Assembly (NCBI GenBank): GCA_010202115.1
Contig: CP047917.1
Span: 310,001-374,000, forward strand
Source of the DNA: Candidatus Saccharibacteria bacterium oral taxon 488
Lineage (GTDB): Bacteria > Patescibacteriota > Saccharimonadia > Saccharimonadales > Saccharimonadaceae
Direction of reading: 5' to 3'
Length of the DNA: 64,000 bases
This document shows, one piece after another, positions 18,405 to 27,109 of this stretch (positions are counted from its first letter, which is position 1; the number at the start of each line of letters is the position of its first letter). The translations under genes and the position numbers were made by a program. The notes under the pieces are model-generated. The model ran no database searches. It was not told the DNA's origin and saw only the letters and a list, made by a program, of their open reading frames with translations.

Positions 18405-18722
18405 ATGCATCTGGACGATAAAACATTTACCAATCTACTAATCATTTGTCAGGCTCTTGATGCGAAGTTCCCTCGTGGTGCTGACATATTCCAGCGCGTA
18501 TCGCGGTTGTGCGAGGAGAGTGGCGAGCTCGCTAGCGCCGTTAACCACCTTGAAGGTATGGGCGTCAAGCGCCGCAAACACGGCCAGCCGCAGTATGATA
18601 ATCTCATCAAAGAGATTCAGGACGTCATGCGCTGCGCGGTTGGTATAGCTATGCATTACGGAGTAGAGCGTGAAGTTGTAGCGGCGATAGCTCGGAGCGC
18701 CGAGGGAGTAGAGCGAAAATAA
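18405..18722 (+). CDS. MazG-like nucleotide pyrophosphohydrolase
   Basis: A 105-residue all-alpha NTP pyrophosphatase of the MazG type, which removes unwanted or non-canonical nucleoside triphosphates. The metal-binding pattern is present: EESGEL (EExxE-like) in the second helix and EIQDVM (ExxD) in the third. TATAAT sequences lie a few nt before the ATG, consistent with a very short leader. It stands alone on the plus strand ahead of the NatAB-like operon. Confidence 0.8.
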   Translation: MHLDDKTFTNLLIICQALDAKFPRGADIFQRVSRLCEESGELASAVNHLEGMGVKRRKHGQPQYDNLIKEIQDVMRCAVGIAMHYGVEREVVAAIARSAEGVERK

Positions 18723-18761
18723 GATATAGTGCCTTATGCCCCCTGCTCCACCCACATAGTG

Positions 18762-18767
18762 TATAAT
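18762..18767 (+). promoter_or_regulatory. -10 box of the NatAB-like operon
   Basis: TATAAT 21 nt before the ATG at 18789, leaving room for the GGGAGA ribosome-binding site. No clear -35. Confidence 0.5.
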
Positions 18768-18788
18768 AAGCAGAAAGAAGGGAGACGT

Positions 18789-19553
18789 ATGGGACGAGAC
18801 ACAGTGAAACAGCAGCAGCCGATTGTCGAGATTCGTCATTTTCGGATGGCGTTTGGCGACAAAATGGTCATCCAGGACCTCAGTTTTGAGGTGCGACGCG
18901 GTGAGGTGTTTGGATTCTTAGGCAGCAACGGCTCGGGAAAAACAACGACACTCAGGGCACTACTGGGACTATATGAGCCGGCGGGTGGCGAGCTGCTAGT
19001 TGACGGCAAACCGTATACGGTTGAGGATAGCGTCAAGCTAGGCTATCTCCCGGAGGAGCGTGGCCTGTACAAAAAAGAAAAAGTCATCGACACTATGATT
19101 TATTTTGGCCGGCTGAAGGGGCTCAGCAAAGAAGAAGCTCGCAATTTCTCCATGAATTATCTGGAGCGAGTTGGTTTAAGCGACAAGGCAAAAACTCGGC
19201 TGGACAAATTATCAGGCGGTCAGCAGCAAAAGATTCAGCTGGGTGTGACCATCATGGGCGACCCAGAGCTGCTCATTTTAGACGAGCCGACCAAGGGCTT
19301 TGACCCAGTCAACCGCCGCCTACTAATGAACATCATCGAAGAGCGACGCAAGGCTGGCGCAACGATTATTTATGTGACGCACCAGATGGAAGAGGTCGAA
19401 CGACTATGCGACCGGCTGATTCTACTAAAAGATGGTCGGGCAGCGGCGTACGGTACGCTAGCAGAAGTGAAAAAGCAGTTCGGCGGCGCGTCAATGGATG
19501 ATATTTTTGTGAAGGTTTACGGTGGCGAAAAGCAGGAGGTACGTCATGAGTAA
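18789..19553 (+). CDS. ABC transporter ATP-binding protein (NatA-like)
   Basis: A 254-residue ATPase: Walker A GSNGSGKTT, signature LSGGQQQKIQLG, Walker B LLILDEPTKGFD, H-loop VTHQ. The C-terminal extension (YGTLAEVKKQFGG) matches the NatA/drug-exporter family. The frame is open upstream, but GGGAGA precedes this ATG. It overlaps the next gene by 8 nt. It would energise the permease encoded downstream to export Na+, a peptide or a drug; the substrate is not determinable. Confidence 0.92.
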   Translation: MGRDTVKQQQPIVEIRHFRMAFGDKMVIQDLSFEVRRGEVFGFLGSNGSGKTTTLRALLGLYEPAGGELLVDGKPYTVEDSVKLGYLPEERGLYKKEKVIDTMIYFGRLKGLSKEEARNFSMNYLERVGLSDKAKTRLDKLSGGQQQKIQLGVTIMGDPELLILDEPTKGFDPVNRRLLMNIIEERRKAGATIIYVTHQMEEVERLCDRLILLKDGRAAAYGTLAEVKKQFGGASMDDIFVKVYGGEKQEVRHE

Positions 19554-20778
19554 GATGCATAATTTTGGGATGGTATTCAAATTTGAAGTGCTGCGCACCC
19601 TGAAAAAACCGACCTTCTGGCTGATAGCGCTGGGTTTTCCGGTTATGATCGGGTTGATTTTCGGTATTGTTCTTTGGTCAAATCAGGCGACTAAAGAGGC
19701 GGCCGACAAGCTTCAGGAGCAAAAATTTAGCATCACTATGACAGATCACTCAAAGCTAATCAAGCCAGAGATCGCGGCGGTAATGAAAGTCCAGTCTGTT
19801 GACTCTGAAGCTGAGGGTGTTGAAAAAGTCAAACATCGTCAGACCGATGCTTATTTCTATATACCGAAGAATCTCGAGAAGGAAACGATCAGAATATATG
19901 GCCAAGATACAGGGGTTTTCGAGAACAATAAGTACGAGGCAGTTGTCCGTACACTGCTGAGTCAGTCGGTTGATAGCAAGGTCACCGGATCAGAGGCGGC
20001 AGTGATCAAGCAGAAAGTTAATTCATCGCTCAAAACTTATAAAGACGGTAAAGAAAGTGGCGGTGTGAACGAGATGATCGTGCCGGGGTTCTTCTTGGTA
20101 CTGTTCTATATGCTTGTTGCTTTCTTTGGCAATCAGATGCTGACGAGTACTGTCGAGGAGAAAGAAAACCGCACTGTGGAGATGTTGCTGACAACAGTGC
20201 GAGCCAAGACGCTGATCGTTGGTAAGATCTGGGCGTTAATCGCTCTATCGTTGATTCAGGGGATGGTCATCGTTGTACCGGTGTTAATTGCTTACTTTGG
20301 ATTTGGTTCACAGCTGCATTTGTCTAGCTTCGACCTGTCGCAAATCGTATTTGATCCGACGAGGATCGCTATTGCTGTTGCGCTATTTGGCGCGAGCTTT
20401 ACCATGCTGACCGGTTTGTTGGTGGCTATGGGAGCAATGATGCCAACTGCCAAGGAGGCAGGTTCGTGGGTTGGTCTGGTGATGATACTACTATTCGGGC
20501 CGCTGTATGCCGCGTCAGTATTTGTTTCATACCCAGAGTCAACGTTCTCAATGGCTATGTCGTACTTCCCGCTTACGGCACCAATTCCGTTGATGATTAG
20601 GAATACGGTCGGCAATTTGTCACTCATTGAGGCCTTGATCGGCGTGGCGGTCTTGGTGGTGTCTGCGGTACTGATCATGATGCTGGCGGTGCGGATTTTC
20701 CGCTACGGTGCGATGTCCTATGACAGCAAGTTATCTCTGTCGGCGTTGCGGATGAAGCGAAAAGCTGATAAAGTTTAG
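19546..20778 (+). CDS. ABC-2 type permease (NatB-like)
   Basis: A 410-residue ABC-2 permease: first helix about 20-42, a large external domain (about 45-180), then five helices from about 185. The family motif EEKENRTVEMLLTTV lies between the second and third helices. AGGAGG six bases before this ATG fixes the start. It forms an exporter with the ATPase encoded just upstream. Confidence 0.9.
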   Translation: MSKMHNFGMVFKFEVLRTLKKPTFWLIALGFPVMIGLIFGIVLWSNQATKEAADKLQEQKFSITMTDHSKLIKPEIAAVMKVQSVDSEAEGVEKVKHRQTDAYFYIPKNLEKETIRIYGQDTGVFENNKYEAVVRTLLSQSVDSKVTGSEAAVIKQKVNSSLKTYKDGKESGGVNEMIVPGFFLVLFYMLVAFFGNQMLTSTVEEKENRTVEMLLTTVRAKTLIVGKIWALIALSLIQGMVIVVPVLIAYFGFGSQLHLSSFDLSQIVFDPTRIAIAVALFGASFTMLTGLLVAMGAMMPTAKEAGSWVGLVMILLFGPLYAASVFVSYPESTFSMAMSYFPLTAPIPLMIRNTVGNLSLIEALIGVAVLVVSAVLIMMLAVRIFRYGAMSYDSKLSLSALRMKRKADKV

Positions 20779-20781
20779 ATT

Positions 20782-21927
20782 ATGAAAGTACGCATTGAAA
20801 TAGACACCAGAACATTTGTGCGGTTTTGGCTGGTGGTGATTGGCTTTGGGCTGGCGGGGTTGATGATTTATTCGGCGCGGGATGCGCTGATGGTGCTCGG
20901 GACGGCGTTGTTTCTGGCGCTGGCGCTGAACGCGCCGGTGCGTAAGTTGGCGTCGTGGCTGCCCGGCAAGAGTCGGCTGGGTGGGACGGCGCTGGCGTTT
21001 ATGCTGCTAGTCATCATCTTGACTAGTGTGATTTGGTTTGTGGTGCCGCCATTGGTGCAACAATCGGCTAAGTTTGCCGAGACGCTGCCGGGGCTGGTCA
21101 ACGGCGTTAACGAGCAGTGGCACGGGCTGAAGGGCTTTGTCGAGCAGAATGGCTTGCAGCCGCAGATTGATTCGCTGATGAATAATATTCGTGGTCAGGC
21201 ATCTGGCTGGGCGGCGAGTTTTGGCGCGAATATCCTCGGCAGTATAGGCTCGCTGGCGTCATTTTTGGCATCGGCCTTTCTGGTGCTGGTGCTAACGTTC
21301 TTGATGTTGCTCGAGGGTCAGGAATGGATGGAGCGGCTGTGGCGATTGTATCGGGATGAGCAGCGGCGCGACCACCACAAGATGTTGGTTGGCAAGATTT
21401 ATAACGTGGTGACTGGCTACATCGTTGGGCAGCTGACGGTGTCGGGGATCGGCTCACTGTGTGCTGGGGCGTTTGTGTTTGGCATGAGCTGGTTTATTCC
21501 GGAGATCACGGCTAACTTGGCAATGCCGGCGATTCTGCTGGTGTTCCTACTCAGCCTGATCCCGATGTTTGGGGCGACGATCGCTGGTGTGGTGGTGGGG
21601 TTGATGTTGATGCTTAATAGTGTGTCGGCGGGCGTTATCTATCTCATCTATTTCGTGATTTACCAGCAGATTGAGAATAATTTTATCGCGCCAGTCATTC
21701 AGGGCAAGAAAGTCGAGCTGTCGGCGCTGGCGATTTTGGTGGCGGTGACGGTCGGGCTGTATGTTGGCGGCTTGGTCGGTGGTGTGGTGGCTATTCCGAT
21801 CGCTGGATCGCTCAAGGTGCTGATGGACGATTATCTGGCGCATAATCGCGGGCCGCAGGCACCGCCTCGCCGTTCGCCGCTAAAAAAGGCGCTCAAAAAA
21901 GCTGCTGAGACGAAGCCAGCTGAGTAA
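20782..21927 (+). CDS. AI-2E family transporter (UPF0118)
   Basis: A 381-residue membrane protein with about eight helices and the family's central soluble segment. Typical stretches are LFLALALNAPVRKL near the N-terminus, LVFLLSLIPMFGATIAGV, and YQQIENNFIAPVIQGKKVEL. Members export autoinducer-2 or Na+/H+ depending on subgroup; which applies here is unclear. It starts 3 nt after the permease stop and is probably in the same operon. The C-terminus is a Lys/Pro-rich cytoplasmic tail. Confidence 0.88.
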   Translation: MKVRIEIDTRTFVRFWLVVIGFGLAGLMIYSARDALMVLGTALFLALALNAPVRKLASWLPGKSRLGGTALAFMLLVIILTSVIWFVVPPLVQQSAKFAETLPGLVNGVNEQWHGLKGFVEQNGLQPQIDSLMNNIRGQASGWAASFGANILGSIGSLASFLASAFLVLVLTFLMLLEGQEWMERLWRLYRDEQRRDHHKMLVGKIYNVVTGYIVGQLTVSGIGSLCAGAFVFGMSWFIPEITANLAMPAILLVFLLSLIPMFGATIAGVVVGLMLMLNSVSAGVIYLIYFVIYQQIENNFIAPVIQGKKVELSALAILVAVTVGLYVGGLVGGVVAIPIAGSLKVLMDDYLAHNRGPQAPPRRSPLKKALKKAAETKPAE

Positions 21928-21939
21928 GCGGCCGAGAGA

Positions 21940-23370
21940 TTATCGGTACGACCAAACTTGACCAGATGGGGTGTCGCGTAGGGCGATGCCCTTTTCGTCG
22001 AGTTGAGCGCGAATATCGTCGGCGGCCTGCCAGTTTTTGGCGCGGCGAGCCTGCTGACGCTCGAGGATGAGTCGCTTTGCTTCATCATCAATGTCTGGCG
22101 TGGTATTCATTAGCTCTAGGCCCAAAACCTCGTCAATTACCTCGAGTAGCTGCAGTAAACCGTCGCGGTGAATCTTCTCCAATGGCGCGTGATCCAGCCG
22201 TGAGAACGCCTCATCAATCAGCGCCAAGGCCCCCGGTGTATCCAAATTATCATTCAACTTTTCGACCAGCGCCTGCCGTGCCGCCAGCAGCGACACGGTG
22301 CCCTCCTGCTCATCTTTCTCATCGTCATCATCCAGCGTGTCGTGCGTCTGGTGTCGCAGCACCGCATAGCCGCGCCAATGGTCCAGCCGCGCCTGGGCTG
22401 CCTCCAAAATCTCCCAGGTGAAATTGCCCTCGGTTTGGTAGTGCTTGCTGAGAATCGCCAGCTTAAAGGCCATCGGACTAAAGCCTCGCGCCGTGATGTC
22501 GCTGAGGGTGATGATATTACCGAGGGATTTGCTCATCTTGCGGCTATCAACTTTGATGTGGTTGTTGTGTAGCCAAATTTGAGAAAACTGCTGTCCGGTC
22601 AAACTTTCACTCTGGGCAATCTCGTTGGTGTGATGTACCGGAATGTGGTCGATGCCACCGGTGTGAATGTCAATACTATCGCCGAGTGTCTCCCGGGCAA
22701 TGGTCGAACATTCCAAATGCCAGCCCGGAAAGCCGACGCCCCACGGGCTGTCCCATTCCATGTCGCGCTTGATGTTAGTCGGTGAGAATTTCCAGACGGC
22801 GAAGTCGGTGATGTTGCGCTTGCCTGCCACGCTGACCCGCGCGCCAGCCTCCAAGCCCGCCACGTCCAGCCGCGCTAATTTGCCATAATCCGGCAGCCGC
22901 GACGTATCAAAATACATGCCGTCGCCGTCAATTTTATACAAAAATCCCTTCTCGTCTAGCCCCTTGGCAAAGTCAATTTGCTGCTGGATGTAGTCCGTTG
23001 CCCGCACCAAATGGTCGGGCCGCACCAATTTTAACACCTCATACGCTTCGTGATCAGCGATGGCGATATATTGCTCGGCGATATCCCAAGCGGTTTTACC
23101 CTCGCGGCGCGCACCCTTCTCCATCTTGTCTTCGCCATTATCATCATCACTGGTCAAGTGTCCAACGTCGGTGATATTCTGCGTCCGAATAACCGAGATG
23201 TCCTGCCAGCGCAGCAACCGTACCAACACATCCCAATAAATATAGCCAACCCAGTTGCCAATGTGTGGCTGCGAATACACCGTCAGCCCGCAGGTGTACA
23301 TGCGAACCGTCTGCCCGTCGAGCGGCTGGAGTTCATCTTTGTGGCGCGTGAGGGTGTTATGGAGCTTCAT
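21940..23370 (-). CDS. cysS: Cysteinyl-tRNA synthetase
   Basis: A 476-residue class I synthetase that charges tRNA-Cys. It has YTCGLTVYSQPHIGNWVGY (zinc Cys and HIGH-type motif HIGN), the zinc-site GWHLECS, and KMSKS. The C-terminal DALR-like helical domain and a final anticodon-binding segment are present. The start is placed at 23370, preceding the conserved MKLHNT; an in-frame extension to 23427 has no family match. A TAAAAT box 7 nt ahead suggests a leaderless mRNA. Confidence 0.96.
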   Translation of the reverse strand: MKLHNTLTRHKDELQPLDGQTVRMYTCGLTVYSQPHIGNWVGYIYWDVLVRLLRWQDISVIRTQNITDVGHLTSDDDNGEDKMEKGARREGKTAWDIAEQYIAIADHEAYEVLKLVRPDHLVRATDYIQQQIDFAKGLDEKGFLYKIDGDGMYFDTSRLPDYGKLARLDVAGLEAGARVSVAGKRNITDFAVWKFSPTNIKRDMEWDSPWGVGFPGWHLECSTIARETLGDSIDIHTGGIDHIPVHHTNEIAQSESLTGQQFSQIWLHNNHIKVDSRKMSKSLGNIITLSDITARGFSPMAFKLAILSKHYQTEGNFTWEILEAAQARLDHWRGYAVLRHQTHDTLDDDDEKDEQEGTVSLLAARQALVEKLNDNLDTPGALALIDEAFSRLDHAPLEKIHRDGLLQLLEVIDEVLGLELMNTTPDIDDEAKRLILERQQARRAKNWQAADDIRAQLDEKGIALRDTPSGQVWSYR

Positions 23371-23532
23371 TGCTTTTATTTTACAGGAAAAAGCAGAGAT
23401 TGGCGAGTGGCCCTGCCCCCGTCGCAACTGAACGCTACCCCCCGCATCTCAGTCGTTATCTAGGCGGCTGTAAGATCTGTCTGTACCTATGGTATGATGA
23501 CTCCAGGAAGTGTAAGGCGAGAAAGGCGATAT

Positions 23533-23991
23533 ATGGATACAACCTTGTTTCAATACTGTCAAAAAATAGTACTATTCAGTCAAGACGGCTCTGCCGTGCT
23601 GCTCGCCAGGCGTCGCGGGGAGGCTGATTATGATGGCGTGTTCTCGTTTATTGGCGGCAAGTTGGAGTCGACGGATGGTGGCCTGGTGAATGGTCTTCGG
23701 CGGGAGAAAAACGAGGAAATTGGCTCGGCCGCTAAAATTGCGGTGGTAACGAGTATCAGTGTTAATGAATATTTTGTCAAAACTAATGGGCAGGCCATGG
23801 TGCTACCGCACTATTATGCCCGGTTTATTGGCGGTGAAATTATGCTCAATGATGAGTATTCCGAGTATCGGTGGGTGAACCTACGTGAGTTAGATCAGTT
23901 TGAACCAAAGATTGAGACGATCGCCCCTACGGTTGAGGCTGTCCAAAAAATTATGCGAGTCGCCACCGAGGCGGATTATCGAGAGATGTGA
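23533..23991 (+). CDS. Nudix-like hydrolase with imperfect Nudix box
   Basis: A 152-residue Nudix-fold protein. The box region reads GGKLESTDGG then RREKNEEIG: REK-x-EE-x-G is intact, but the first Glu of the signature is replaced and the spacing is one residue longer than the consensus, so catalytic ability is doubtful. The start at 23533 has AAAGG ahead; a possible extended -10 TGGTATGAT lies near 23489-23497. The substrate is unknown. Confidence 0.7.
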   Translation: MDTTLFQYCQKIVLFSQDGSAVLLARRRGEADYDGVFSFIGGKLESTDGGLVNGLRREKNEEIGSAAKIAVVTSISVNEYFVKTNGQAMVLPHYYARFIGGEIMLNDEYSEYRWVNLRELDQFEPKIETIAPTVEAVQKIMRVATEADYREM

Positions 23992-24144
23992 CGCGTATCG
24001 GCTACTCCCCACGCCCTCCAATGCCGGCCTAGATTTACGGTATTTTCTATAGTAAGTTCGCTTTCGTCGTTTCCGACTCATCAGCATAGACACGCATCTA
24101 TGGAGCGAACATGACAAGCAGAGCTGACAGAGGTTCGCGGGAGG

Positions 24145-24630
24145 TTAGTTTTTCGGGGGTAAAAAGGTTACAATGAGTACCCATCCTGTGTCCTTTGCCT
24201 TATAGCAGTTTGCATGCGCTACAGGCAGGATAGTTTCCAAACAATGTCTTAGGCCTCCCTCCAGGAGACCCCTTGCTAATTCTAAGGGGGTGTCGACCGG
24301 CTCCTGGTATAATCCGCATCCGTCTGCTAGGTGGCTCCACTTTCGCCGCCATAGCCACGGCATATCAGATAGAGCGATTGATGCGGATATAGTTGTCTCT
24401 CCTTTGGAGTCTCCCTCAGCAAGGGCTTGTATTACCCGGCGGCGGAGCTGCGCGATTGCTTGCATCCACTTGGGGGTTGGCTCCAGTTGGCGTCCGAGCT
24501 CGGCGGCCTCATCTCTGACACGCTGCAGGAAGGCTTCCTCCTGTCTGCGCCGTTCGGCGATGCGCCAAGCCTTAAGTTCTTCTTGGTCATCGCGGTAGTC
24601 CGCAACATCTTTGCGTGAAATTTGCTCCAT
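24145..24630 (-). CDS. Hypothetical protein
   Basis: A 161-residue protein that I do not recognise. Residues 10-50 are a highly charged helix, likely coiled coil, followed by PTPKWMQAIAQLRRRVIQAL and a C-terminal part with three Cys and a hydrophobic strand. No signal peptide. It has one of the best promoters in the window, 6 nt ahead of its ATG, and shares that promoter sequence with the small membrane-protein locus at 26751-27055. Confidence 0.6.
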   Translation of the reverse strand: MEQISRKDVADYRDDQEELKAWRIAERRRQEEAFLQRVRDEAAELGRQLEPTPKWMQAIAQLRRRVIQALAEGDSKGETTISASIALSDMPWLWRRKWSHLADGCGLYQEPVDTPLELARGLLEGGLRHCLETILPVAHANCYKAKDTGWVLIVTFLPPKN

Positions 24631-24636
24631 ACCTGT

Positions 24637-24665
24637 TATATATCACTAATAGAATAAAATGTCAA
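24637..24665 (-). promoter_or_regulatory. Strong sigma-70 promoter, copy 1 of a shared promoter sequence
   Basis: TTGACA (24660-24665), 17-bp spacer, TATATA (24637-24642), then 6 nt to the ATG at 24630. Its 29 bp differ at one position from the promoter at 27027-27055, and a further match, ATATAAT[G/A]CCACATTTT, lies upstream of both (to 24694 here). Confidence 0.75.
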
Positions 24666-24687
24666 AGTATTTTGTCAAAATGTGGCA

Positions 24688-26121
24688 TTATATACCCTTC
24701 TCGGCATTTTTGGCCTGCTTGTAAGCTTTGGTGACGGGCGCCAGGCCGCGGGCGACGCGTTCACGGTTGGCTTTGAGTTGCTTTTCGTCGCGGAAAGATA
24801 GTTTGATGGGCGTGCCGGCAAAGTTGAAGGCTTCGCGCAGGGTGCGTTCGAGGTAGCGTTTGTAGCTCCAGTGGACGAATTTCAGGTTGCTACCGTAGAT
24901 GACGAACCATGGCGGGGCTGTGTCGGTCTGGACGATGTAGCGCAGTTTCGGATGTGAGTTTTTCAGGCCAGCTGGCGGATGAGCGGCGACGGCTTTTTGT
25001 AAGAGGTCGTTTAAGATGCGGGTTTTGCACTCTTGGCGGCGGCGCTTGTAAATGTCGAGGGCTAGGTCGAACAATTTGGCGACGTTTTGGCCAGTGACTG
25101 ATGAGGTGAAGATCAGTGGTGCGTAGGGTGTGAATTTGAAATGATAGCTAATTTGCGGTGCTAGCTCGTCATGGGTGTAGGCGTCTTTGCCTTCGACGGA
25201 GTCCCATTTGCTGACGACCAGGACTAGCCCCTTGCCTGCTTCGTCGATGATGCCAGCCAGCCGTTGATCTAATTGAACGTTCAATTCGTTAACGTCCATC
25301 AAGAGGAAGCAGATGTCGGCTTCGTTGATGGCCTGCATGGTGCGTAGGACGGAGAACTTTTCGATGCCGGTTTCTTGTTTGCCTTGGCGGCGAATGCCAG
25401 CGGTGTCCAGTAGCTCGATGGTCTGGCCGTGATAGCGGACTTGGACGCGGTTGACGTCGCGGGTGGTGCCGGCAACGTTGGCGACGATAGCTTGCTGCTT
25501 GCCTGCTAGGGTGTTGAACAAGTTACTTTTGCCGACATTTGGCCGACCAATCAAGGCGACGCGAATGATGTCGTCAGCTTCGGTTTGAGTGGCTGGCGGA
25601 ATGAGATTGGCAATGTTGTCGAGTAGCTCGGAGATGCCAATGTTGTGCTCGGCAGAGGTTTTGATGATGGTTTTGATGCCGAGACGCTTGAATTCGTCGG
25701 TGTGGAGCGAGCCTTTGAGGTCAGCTTTATTGGCGATGAGGAGGACGGGCTTGCCGCTTTTGAGGGCTTTTTTAGCCAGTTGGCGATCGGCATCTGATGG
25801 ATAGACGGTGGAGTCGACCATGACGAGAATGACATCTGCCGCGGCGGAGGCATCAGCGATTTGGTCTTGGATGGTGGATTCGAATTCGTCTTCGGCGGGT
25901 TTGAGGCCAGCGGTGTCGATGAGCCAGAATTCAGCCTGGCTTGCCTCGTCAGGAGATGAGGCGCGGCGTTTGTATGAGACTTTACCGACGACGTTGTCGC
26001 GGGTGGTGCCGGCTTCGCGGGCGACGATGGCGGTGCGGGCGCGCGTCAGGCGGTTGAACAGCGAACTTTTGCCAACGTTGGCTTGGCCGATGATGGCGAC
26101 GGTAGGTAGTTTATTAGGCAT
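24688..26121 (-). CDS. der: Ribosome-assembly GTPase Der (EngA)
   Basis: A 477-residue protein with two tandem GTPase domains, unique to Der, which acts in 50S subunit maturation. Domain 1 has GQANVGKSS, DTAG and NKAD; domain 2 has GRPNVGKSN, DTAG and SKWD. The KH-like C-terminal domain ends with a Lys-rich tail. A TATAAT lies 10 nt before the ATG. Length is normal. Confidence 0.97.
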   Translation of the reverse strand: MPNKLPTVAIIGQANVGKSSLFNRLTRARTAIVAREAGTTRDNVVGKVSYKRRASSPDEASQAEFWLIDTAGLKPAEDEFESTIQDQIADASAAADVILVMVDSTVYPSDADRQLAKKALKSGKPVLLIANKADLKGSLHTDEFKRLGIKTIIKTSAEHNIGISELLDNIANLIPPATQTEADDIIRVALIGRPNVGKSNLFNTLAGKQQAIVANVAGTTRDVNRVQVRYHGQTIELLDTAGIRRQGKQETGIEKFSVLRTMQAINEADICFLLMDVNELNVQLDQRLAGIIDEAGKGLVLVVSKWDSVEGKDAYTHDELAPQISYHFKFTPYAPLIFTSSVTGQNVAKLFDLALDIYKRRRQECKTRILNDLLQKAVAAHPPAGLKNSHPKLRYIVQTDTAPPWFVIYGSNLKFVHWSYKRYLERTLREAFNFAGTPIKLSFRDEKQLKANRERVARGLAPVTKAYKQAKNAEKGI

Positions 26122-26169
26122 AATTACGCTTATTATACCAGAGGCGTGAGGATTTAGCGAGGATAAGCG

Positions 26170-26604
26170 TTATATGCTGGATCCGACTAGACCAAAGCGG
26201 TATAGCGAATAATAGACGATGCAGCCGACAAAGAGGGCCGCCAGGAAAAATGCCAGGTAGCTGCTGCCGCGCCAGGCGTGCTTGGTTGATGATTTCTCGG
26301 TGCGTTTTGCCTGACGCCGGGCGAGGATGGCGAATGTCATGAGTCCGGCCAAGATGACGACTTCAATGCCTAACGCATACAAATTCAGCCCGAACTTTGG
26401 CTCCTGACCCAGCGGGATGACGTGCGGCTCGGCGATGTATGCTTGTGTTTTGTCAAACAGACAGACCTTGCGCTCGCGAACCGGCGTGATGATGAACATC
26501 GCGAAATCCTGTGGATGAGCGAACGGGTGATCGAAATCTACGTAGCTTTCCTTCCAGTGATACGGAACACCGGGTGAAAATGGATTAACAGCGGGCATGC
26601 ACAT
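26170..26604 (-). CDS. Hypothetical membrane protein
   Basis: A 144-residue protein with a hydrophilic N-terminal half (Pro/His/Phe-rich, probably external or reentrant) and two membrane helices at about 75-97 and 115-137, separated by a basic loop (RRQAKRTEKSSTK). No family is recognised. The ATG at 26604 is preferred because the -10 box TATACT ends 6 nt before it; a longer frame to 26667 would run into the hairpin element. A start at the next Met, two codons on, is possible. Confidence 0.6.
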   Translation of the reverse strand: MCMPAVNPFSPGVPYHWKESYVDFDHPFAHPQDFAMFIITPVRERKVCLFDKTQAYIAEPHVIPLGQEPKFGLNLYALGIEVVILAGLMTFAILARRQAKRTEKSSTKHAWRGSSYLAFFLAALFVGCIVYYSLYRFGLVGSSI

Positions 26605-26610
26605 GATGGT

Positions 26611-26616
26611 AGTATA
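26611..26616 (-). promoter_or_regulatory. Extended -10 box TGCTATACT, leaderless start
   Basis: The box ends 6 nt before the ATG at 26604 and lies 25 nt past the structured element at 26642-26751. Confidence 0.55.
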
Positions 26617-26641
26617 GCACGGGGTTTTGGCGGGAGGCAAT

Positions 26642-26751
26642 GAAAATAGCCCACCGAATGAGCTCAAGCTGCATGCGAGTATTCAACCCGAGAGATAGAA
26701 ATTCTACCTCAATCAGATTGAGCACATACGGCGGGCTATTTTCGGTGGGCT
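26642..26751 (-). ncRNA. Structured 3' element with two mutually exclusive long stems
   Basis: Two perfect 11-bp inverted repeats overlap: AGCCCACCGAA/TTCGGTGGGCT (26648-26658 with 26741-26751) and GAAAATAGCCC/GGGCTATTTTC (26642-26652 with 26733-26743). They cannot form together. Smaller hairpins (CTCAATC-tg-ATTGAG and GAGGTAGA...TCTATCTC) sit between. The element begins at the stop codon of the small membrane-protein gene. In the first fold a U-rich tail is left free, like a terminator; in the second it is paired. It could be a terminator or a regulatory RNA. Confidence 0.5.
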
Positions 26752-26948
26752 TAGCCCTTCCTCTTCTCAAATCCCTCCTTGGCGACCATAGCCATAATTA
26801 TGGCACTGACGAGGTTCAGCGTCGCCACGCCAACAAAGATGGCGATTATCCATGCGTCAGCTATGAGGCTGACCTTGATCGCTAGAGTTAGATAGTGTAT
26901 CGCAGTTATTAGGTTAAGCATGAATACCACGAGGGCGATGACGACCAT
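26751..26948 (-). CDS. Small two-helix membrane protein
   Basis: A 65-residue hydrophobic protein with two predicted membrane helices (about 2-26 and 31-56) and a charged EGFEKRKG tail. The ATG at 26948 has AAAGG at good distance. An upstream TTG frame (27017) would begin inside the terminator-like hairpin and is not chosen. No homologue recognised. Expression seems to need read-through of that hairpin. Confidence 0.6.
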   Translation of the reverse strand: MVVIALVVFMLNLITAIHYLTLAIKVSLIADAWIIAIFVGVATLNLVSAIIMAMVAKEGFEKRKG

Positions 26949-26963
26949 GATTACGCCTTTCTT

Positions 26964-27015
26964 GAAAAAGCTCAAAGCTAAAGGGCGACTTCCGCCCTTA
27001 AGACAAACTTTGAGC
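26964..27015 (-). terminator. Terminator-like hairpin in the leader (attenuator or small RNA)
   Basis: Outer stem GCTCAAAG/CTTTGAGC (27008-27015 and 26970-26977) with inner stem AAGGGCG/CGCCCTT, then TTTTTC. It begins a few nt after the transcription start predicted from the promoter at 27027-27055. It would stop RNA polymerase after about 55 nt, before the small membrane-protein gene. Confidence 0.7.
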
Positions 27016-27026
27016 AAAAGCTGATA

Positions 27027-27055
27027 TATATATCACTAATAGAACAAAATGTCAA
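27027..27055 (-). promoter_or_regulatory. Strong sigma-70 promoter, copy 2 of a shared promoter sequence
   Basis: TTGACA (27050-27055), 17-bp spacer, TATATA (27027-27032). Nearly identical to 24637-24665; the similar upstream block extends to 27085. Confidence 0.75.
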
Positions 27056-27109
27056 TGAAATTGAAGCAAAAATGTGGTATTATATGCGTTTTTTGACGCC
27101 TGAGGAGAC

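Noticed and set aside
26585..26770. Minus-strand frame of 61 codons across the hairpin element
   Set aside because: Entirely within the inverted-repeat element; better explained as structured RNA.
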